In this document: piece after piece, positions 58,417 through 64,000 of the stretch | How the letters are laid out: each line of letters starts with the position of its first letter | How positions within the stretch are numbered: the stretch's first letter is position 1 | Origin: Diphasiastrum complanatum | Lineage: Eukaryota > Streptophyta > Lycopodiopsida > Lycopodiales > Lycopodiaceae | NCBI GenBank assembly: GCA_029204225.1 | Contig: CM055113.1 | Span: 21,709,605 to 21,773,604 of the forward strand | DNA length: 64,000 nt | Reading direction: 5' to 3' | The notes under the pieces: model-generated | What the model was told of the DNA's origin: nothing | The model's input: the letters and a program-made list of their open reading frames with translations, nothing else | Database searches by the model: none | Program-made: the position numbers and the translations under genes

Positions 58417-59205
58417 TGTTGAATCTCACACATGTGGGAATGCCACAAAGGGTGATTTCGATCTCCTAAGATGTGGTGATTGCACGTAGATCACACATAG
58501 ATTGAAAACCAAGATCTATTCCATATATCTAAGGCAAGAGCATTAAAAATCATGCATAAATCATTCATACAAGTACACTCACATGTGTGGAGACCTGAGT
58601 ATGAAAAAACTCAGTATGAAAATGTCTTCCTCTCGGGTAGAGAGAGAATCAGCCATCCAAAACTCGAGTAGAGAGAGAAGATCAATATTTGCCAAAATAG
58701 TGTAGAAATCTCATAACTCCAAAAACTTAATTACAAATTAACTAAGTCACATATAAGTAGTAATCTAAGGTGAAGGGGAGTGAAATATGATTGGACCCCT
58801 TCTTTTCCTCCTATAAATCCTATTGTTTGACTGATATATGAGCCCTCAATTTTGTTTGGGCCATTTTGATCAATTCTAGCATTTTGATTAGTCAATAACT
58901 CTCATGCCAACACATAGGGATGAGTCACTCACCAAATCTCAACTTGACAAGTGTAAGTAGCCTAGCCTAACTCAAGCTACATCACTTTCTACTTTTGGCC
59001 AAATCAAGCCTTTACATGTGTACTCGCCTATTTTGCCTCTTATGCCAAAAATGTCCCTATCACCTACTCACACATGGATCGATGTCTCTAAAACTTCAAG
59101 TACCCATAACTCAACATGACTAGGTTACTTTTGACTATTTTCCACACGTGGGAACATGCTCCACACGTGTGAGATTTACTCTCATACAAGAAAATACAAA
59201 AAGTA
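58417..59205 (-). repeat. 5' LTR of element E (789 bp)
   Basis: It runs on the plus strand from TGTTGAATCTCACACATG to ATACAAAAAGTA. It contains CTCGAGTAGAGAGAG twice (58637, 58665, the first mutated to CTCGGG), also found in the LTR of C, and G-box palindromes CACACGTGTG and CCACACGTGGG near its outer end (59140-59172). Confidence 0.88.
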
Positions 59206-60586
59206 TCCAAGCTAGATTTTGCCAAATATTCACATAAAAGACTTTGCTGGACCGAGCTCCAGAATTTGAAACAAAAGCCATGCTAAAACCTGGGATGGGA
59301 GCCCTACGTGTCAGTTTCTTGGAAACAACGGCGGTTAATTCACTTTTGGGTGACTATTTGGCGGAGCATCACCAGATCCAGCGTTGAGCTCTTGTAGAAG
59401 ATCCCTGGCTAAAGTTTTCTTAGGTGAGCTCGATTCAATAACATCTGGGCTCATGCAGCAGGTCCTTTATCACTCTGGGAAGGCTCGCCTTTCGTTTGTG
59501 TTCGGAAGTTAGTCAGGGTATCATGCTCAAAGCCATCGACAACCCTCAACATTCTTAACTTGCCTTTGTGATACATTGGCCTTGAACTTATCCCTTGCTC
59601 TTTTTGAATGGGCCCAAGGGGTCCTTGTCTATGAATGTTAAACTCGTGCTCTCTTGCTAAGTTGCCACTTCCAATATGTTGAAAAGCTAGCTTATTGCTT
59701 GGCTCTCATTTTCTTGTAAAATATGTCAAATAATCAACTCCATTGGGTCACCTCTTCTTTGGACACTTGAAGATGTTGGCAATGTGACTATAGACCTTGG
59801 TCCACATGCCTTCTCTTATTGCATCATTAATTATGGACCATTGTTTTTTGAAGGACATTCTTTCATTCTTTTATTGTAGGTGAGCATTTCTCATTGAGCC
59901 AATGGGTTGATCTACTTACCCATAGATAAACAAATAGAGACAATACAAGTCAAACGTGTTAGACAATCATGCAATCATATTTTATATTTTTTCAAAAATA
60001 TCTAGCTTCTTTTTAGAAACATCAAAAATTTCTAGATCAATCTTCTCAAAAGCGTCTCCATGATATATGCAACATTTACAATCTTCGTGCAAACACTTTA
60101 GCTCTTTGACATTTCTCATAGGGCTATCATGTCACTTATGCACGATTGTGTGCACTTCACTAAGATAATGTGAATAGGAGATACTATAATAAGCTAGACA
60201 CGTATGCTATGGTTGAATTAGATAAATGACTTTCTAGACTATATTCTAGTACTAGTCTACAAAGAACAAAAAAATATTGGATTTATAATTCCATATTATG
60301 CTACCAGTTGATTGTTGTATGCATATTAACCATTGTAAGTGAATGCACCCAAGTGGAAGACTTTAACACCTTGTTGGACCAAGCACTATATGCTCTTCAT
60401 AAAGCACTACAAAATTAATTAGTAGTGTACAATGGAGGACAAATTACCTCATGCAGTATATGGATAGAGGTGCCTTGCAAATTCGGAAAGTTCTTTCGTC
60501 AAAACATAGTAAAGTTGGATGAACTTTACAAATTTGGTCTAAAAATAATAAAATCCTATAATATATACATGTGTGCGCTTTATGTT
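59206..60586. other. Unassigned non-coding DNA
   Basis: Right flank of element E. No frame, RNA gene or LTR is credible. Confidence 0.5.
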
Positions 60587-60612
60587 GGGAAGGTCCCTAG
60601 TGGGGCCTTCCC
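60587..60612. repeat. Short GC-rich hairpin
   Basis: GGGAAGGTCCC and GGGGCCTTCCC pair around the loop TAGT with one mismatch. It is the most stable short stem in an AT-rich neighbourhood. No gene end lies beside it. Confidence 0.6.
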
Positions 60613-60838
60613 TTACACAAAAGAGTTGGCAAAGCCAATGTCATAATTGATTTAATATGACACTTAATTTCCATAACATAAGAAATAAAAAACGTATTGT
60701 GAGATAACATGCACACCATGTGCTCCATGCTAGCTGCATGGTAGTAAGGAGCCCCTTGGGGTCACACCCACTCAAAGGGATTTTCTTATTTCCCAATGTG
60801 GTTTGTAGATGATGCATGAACCCACTTGAGCATCATCT

Positions 60839-60905
60839 AAGGGTGATGGAGAGCTCTTGTCTCCACCATCATCTTTCCACAATCTAGGAGCTCTCCATCA
60901 CCCTT
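60839..60905. repeat. 18-bp perfect inverted repeat with a 31-bp loop
   Basis: Left arm AAGGGTGATGGAGAGCTC (60839-60856), right arm GAGCTCTCCATCACCCTT (60888-60905). Similarity extends imperfectly a few bases outward (CATCATCT and GGATGAGG). Confidence 0.9.
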
Positions 60906-60990
60906 GGATGAGGTGAACACGAGGACCCAACCTTGCATGGAGCATCACGTGTGAGTTGGAAATACATACACCTCTCCCTTACAAAGTCTT

Positions 60991-61126
60991 CTTGTGGAAG
61001 ATTATGGAAAATAAAAAAGTTGGTGCTGGAAGCATTGCCTTAAGAACAAAGAGTAACTCTGGAAGATTATGGGCAAAAAAAGAGAGAGAGTTGGTGCTGG
61101 AAGCATTCAATTAGAACAAAGAGTAA
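60991..61126 (+). repeat. Tandem duplication of about 65 bp
   Basis: Two copies share TGGAAGATTATGG, AGTTGGTGCTGGAAGCATT and AGAACAAAGAGTAA, starting near 60994 and 61058. The second copy has a small AG expansion (AAAAGAGAGAGAG). Confidence 0.85.
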
Positions 61127-61890
61127 TTAATCTGGAATCTGGGAAGACTGGATTGGGGAGTATAGCTGCCAGGTGGGTTTTTTCTGAAAAGAAAGCTGCT
61201 GCTACTTACTTATTAGATCTACCTGAGGGAGGTCATGCATTGCGTCATCACAAGCTCACAGCTCTACTTTTTTAATGAAGTGCTGTAGTGTGGGATGGCA
61301 CAAGTGTTGGATCTGAGCCCACATGGATAGTTCATGTGGCATCTGCAGCAAGTATTGGCGAAAGAAAAGGTATAAAATAAAAGACTCACTGGCCATATGC
61401 ATGCGTGCATCAAGTTGCGTGATGCAAAGGCGGCTAACGATATGTACCAGTTTATTCTACCATCCTTCCAGAGGAAATAAATTATAGTAAAAATTTGGCA
61501 GCAGGTTCTGTGCATTTGGACTGGAATGATCTGTCTGGGATTGCTCCGTCTGGGGTTGCCTTGTCTCAGATGGTCTATGCTTTACATATACCTTTGTAAT
61601 CATAGCATTCAAGGCTCTAGTTTCATAAATCCCCAAGTGGGTTTTGAAGATCAGCAATTCAAACAACTGAGAAGAGGAGAGAGGATTTTGTACTCAACTG
61701 TTCTCATTTGAGGTTTGTGCTCACTCAGCCTAGCAGATGGGTGTGCCATGGAGTCAATATCGATCTTCCTTCGTGTGAAGCATTGAGAATTGCGGACTTT
61801 CCTGTGATAATCCTATTGTCAGAAACCTGAAATAAATTAAAATGGTGCTGCATTATTGGAAGAATATGAGGTGGACATGCAATTGTAGCT

Positions 61891-61893
<3 letters not shown>
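61127..61893. other. Non-coding DNA upstream of the LRR kinase gene
   Basis: Probably promoter and 5' untranslated sequence of the gene that starts at 62053. Short frames here look random. No certain TATA box can be chosen. Confidence 0.45.

Positions 61894-61949
<56 letters not shown>
61894..61949. repeat. (GA)n tract about 100 bp upstream of the LRR kinase start
   Basis: About 56 bp of pure GA repeat. GA/CT tracts are binding sites for plant BBR/BPC GAGA-binding factors and are common in 5' leaders. The distance to the ATG at 62053 puts it in the promoter or 5' UTR. Confidence 0.95.
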
Positions 61950-61952
<3 letters not shown>

Positions 61953-62052
61953 AATGTCGATGATTACCAAGTCTGATAAAACAGGAGGAGAGACGTATGA
62001 CAGCAACGTTGATTGTTGCACGACACATGATCAGTCAAGGGAGGAAAGGAGG

Positions 62053-64000
<1,948 letters not shown>

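Larger units (their letters stand above)
50401..59205 (-). mobile_element. Ty1/copia element E (minus), gag-protease only, split by element D
   Basis: 5' LTR at 58417-59205, primer site TGGTATTAGAGC at 58405-58416, gag 57657-57074, knuckle and protease 56900-56315, unrelated DNA 55681-56315, and the 3' LTR in two pieces, 50401-50981 and 55631-55680. The LTR pieces match the 5' LTR closely (CATAAATCATTCATACAAG to TTTTCACACGTGG). About 135 bp at the outer end of the 3' LTR is missing. There is no integrase, RT or RNase H, so the element depended on relatives such as A or C. Confidence 0.82.

Overview
This window is plant nuclear DNA. It is AT-rich, has spliceosomal intron signals, and is packed with Ty1/copia and Ty3/gypsy LTR retrotransposons primed by initiator-Met or Asp tRNA. 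The only convincing host protein gene is a plant LRR receptor-like kinase at the right edge. The load of old, nested, point-mutated elements suits a large-genome land plant; a gymnosperm is my guess, but nothing here proves the lineage.

Layout. 1-5755: nearly intact copia element A (+), its 5' LTR off-window, inserted into copia relic B (5756-7868). 7869-10860: mostly unassigned. 10860-15323: gypsy relic G1 (-) with two tandem aspartic-protease domains and most of its integrase missing. 15324-25990: old intergenic DNA with a broken gene at 17.8-18.3 kb, an RT-derived chimeric ORF at 20.3-21.3 kb, a tRNA-Leu-like sequence at 21.7 kb, LTR-like DNA at 23.1-24.0 kb and a degenerate repeat field at 24.3-25.0 kb. 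25991-27378: copia relic I (-), with an LTR that has a polypurine tract on one side and a primer site on the other.

27.4-45 kb is a nested stack. A gypsy element G2 (-) was split twice: in its integrase by copia C (-, 27981-34230) and just before its RT by copia H (+, 35779-41669). About 0.76 kb (33469-34230), holding one end of C's LTR and G2's integrase core, was later inverted. Target-site duplications and reading-frame continuity across both insertions support this order.

45-59.2 kb: an LTR-like block and an unrecognised open frame (46.2-47.3 kb), copia relic F (-, 47.3-50.3 kb), then copia E (-, about 50.4-59.2 kb), whose 3' LTR was split by copia D (+, 50982-55630). E keeps gag and protease only; where integrase, RT and RNase H should be it carries about 0.63 kb of unrelated DNA. 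59.2-61.9 kb is non-coding with hairpins and a short tandem repeat. 62053 to the end: the LRR receptor kinase, with a signal-peptide exon, a 567-bp intron and a long LRR exon that runs off the window.

Recurring themes: three unrelated elements (G1, C, H) have lost the integrase core yet stay in frame; microsatellites have grown inside single LTRs; and decay is dominated by C-to-T/G-to-A changes, including at catalytic Asp codons.
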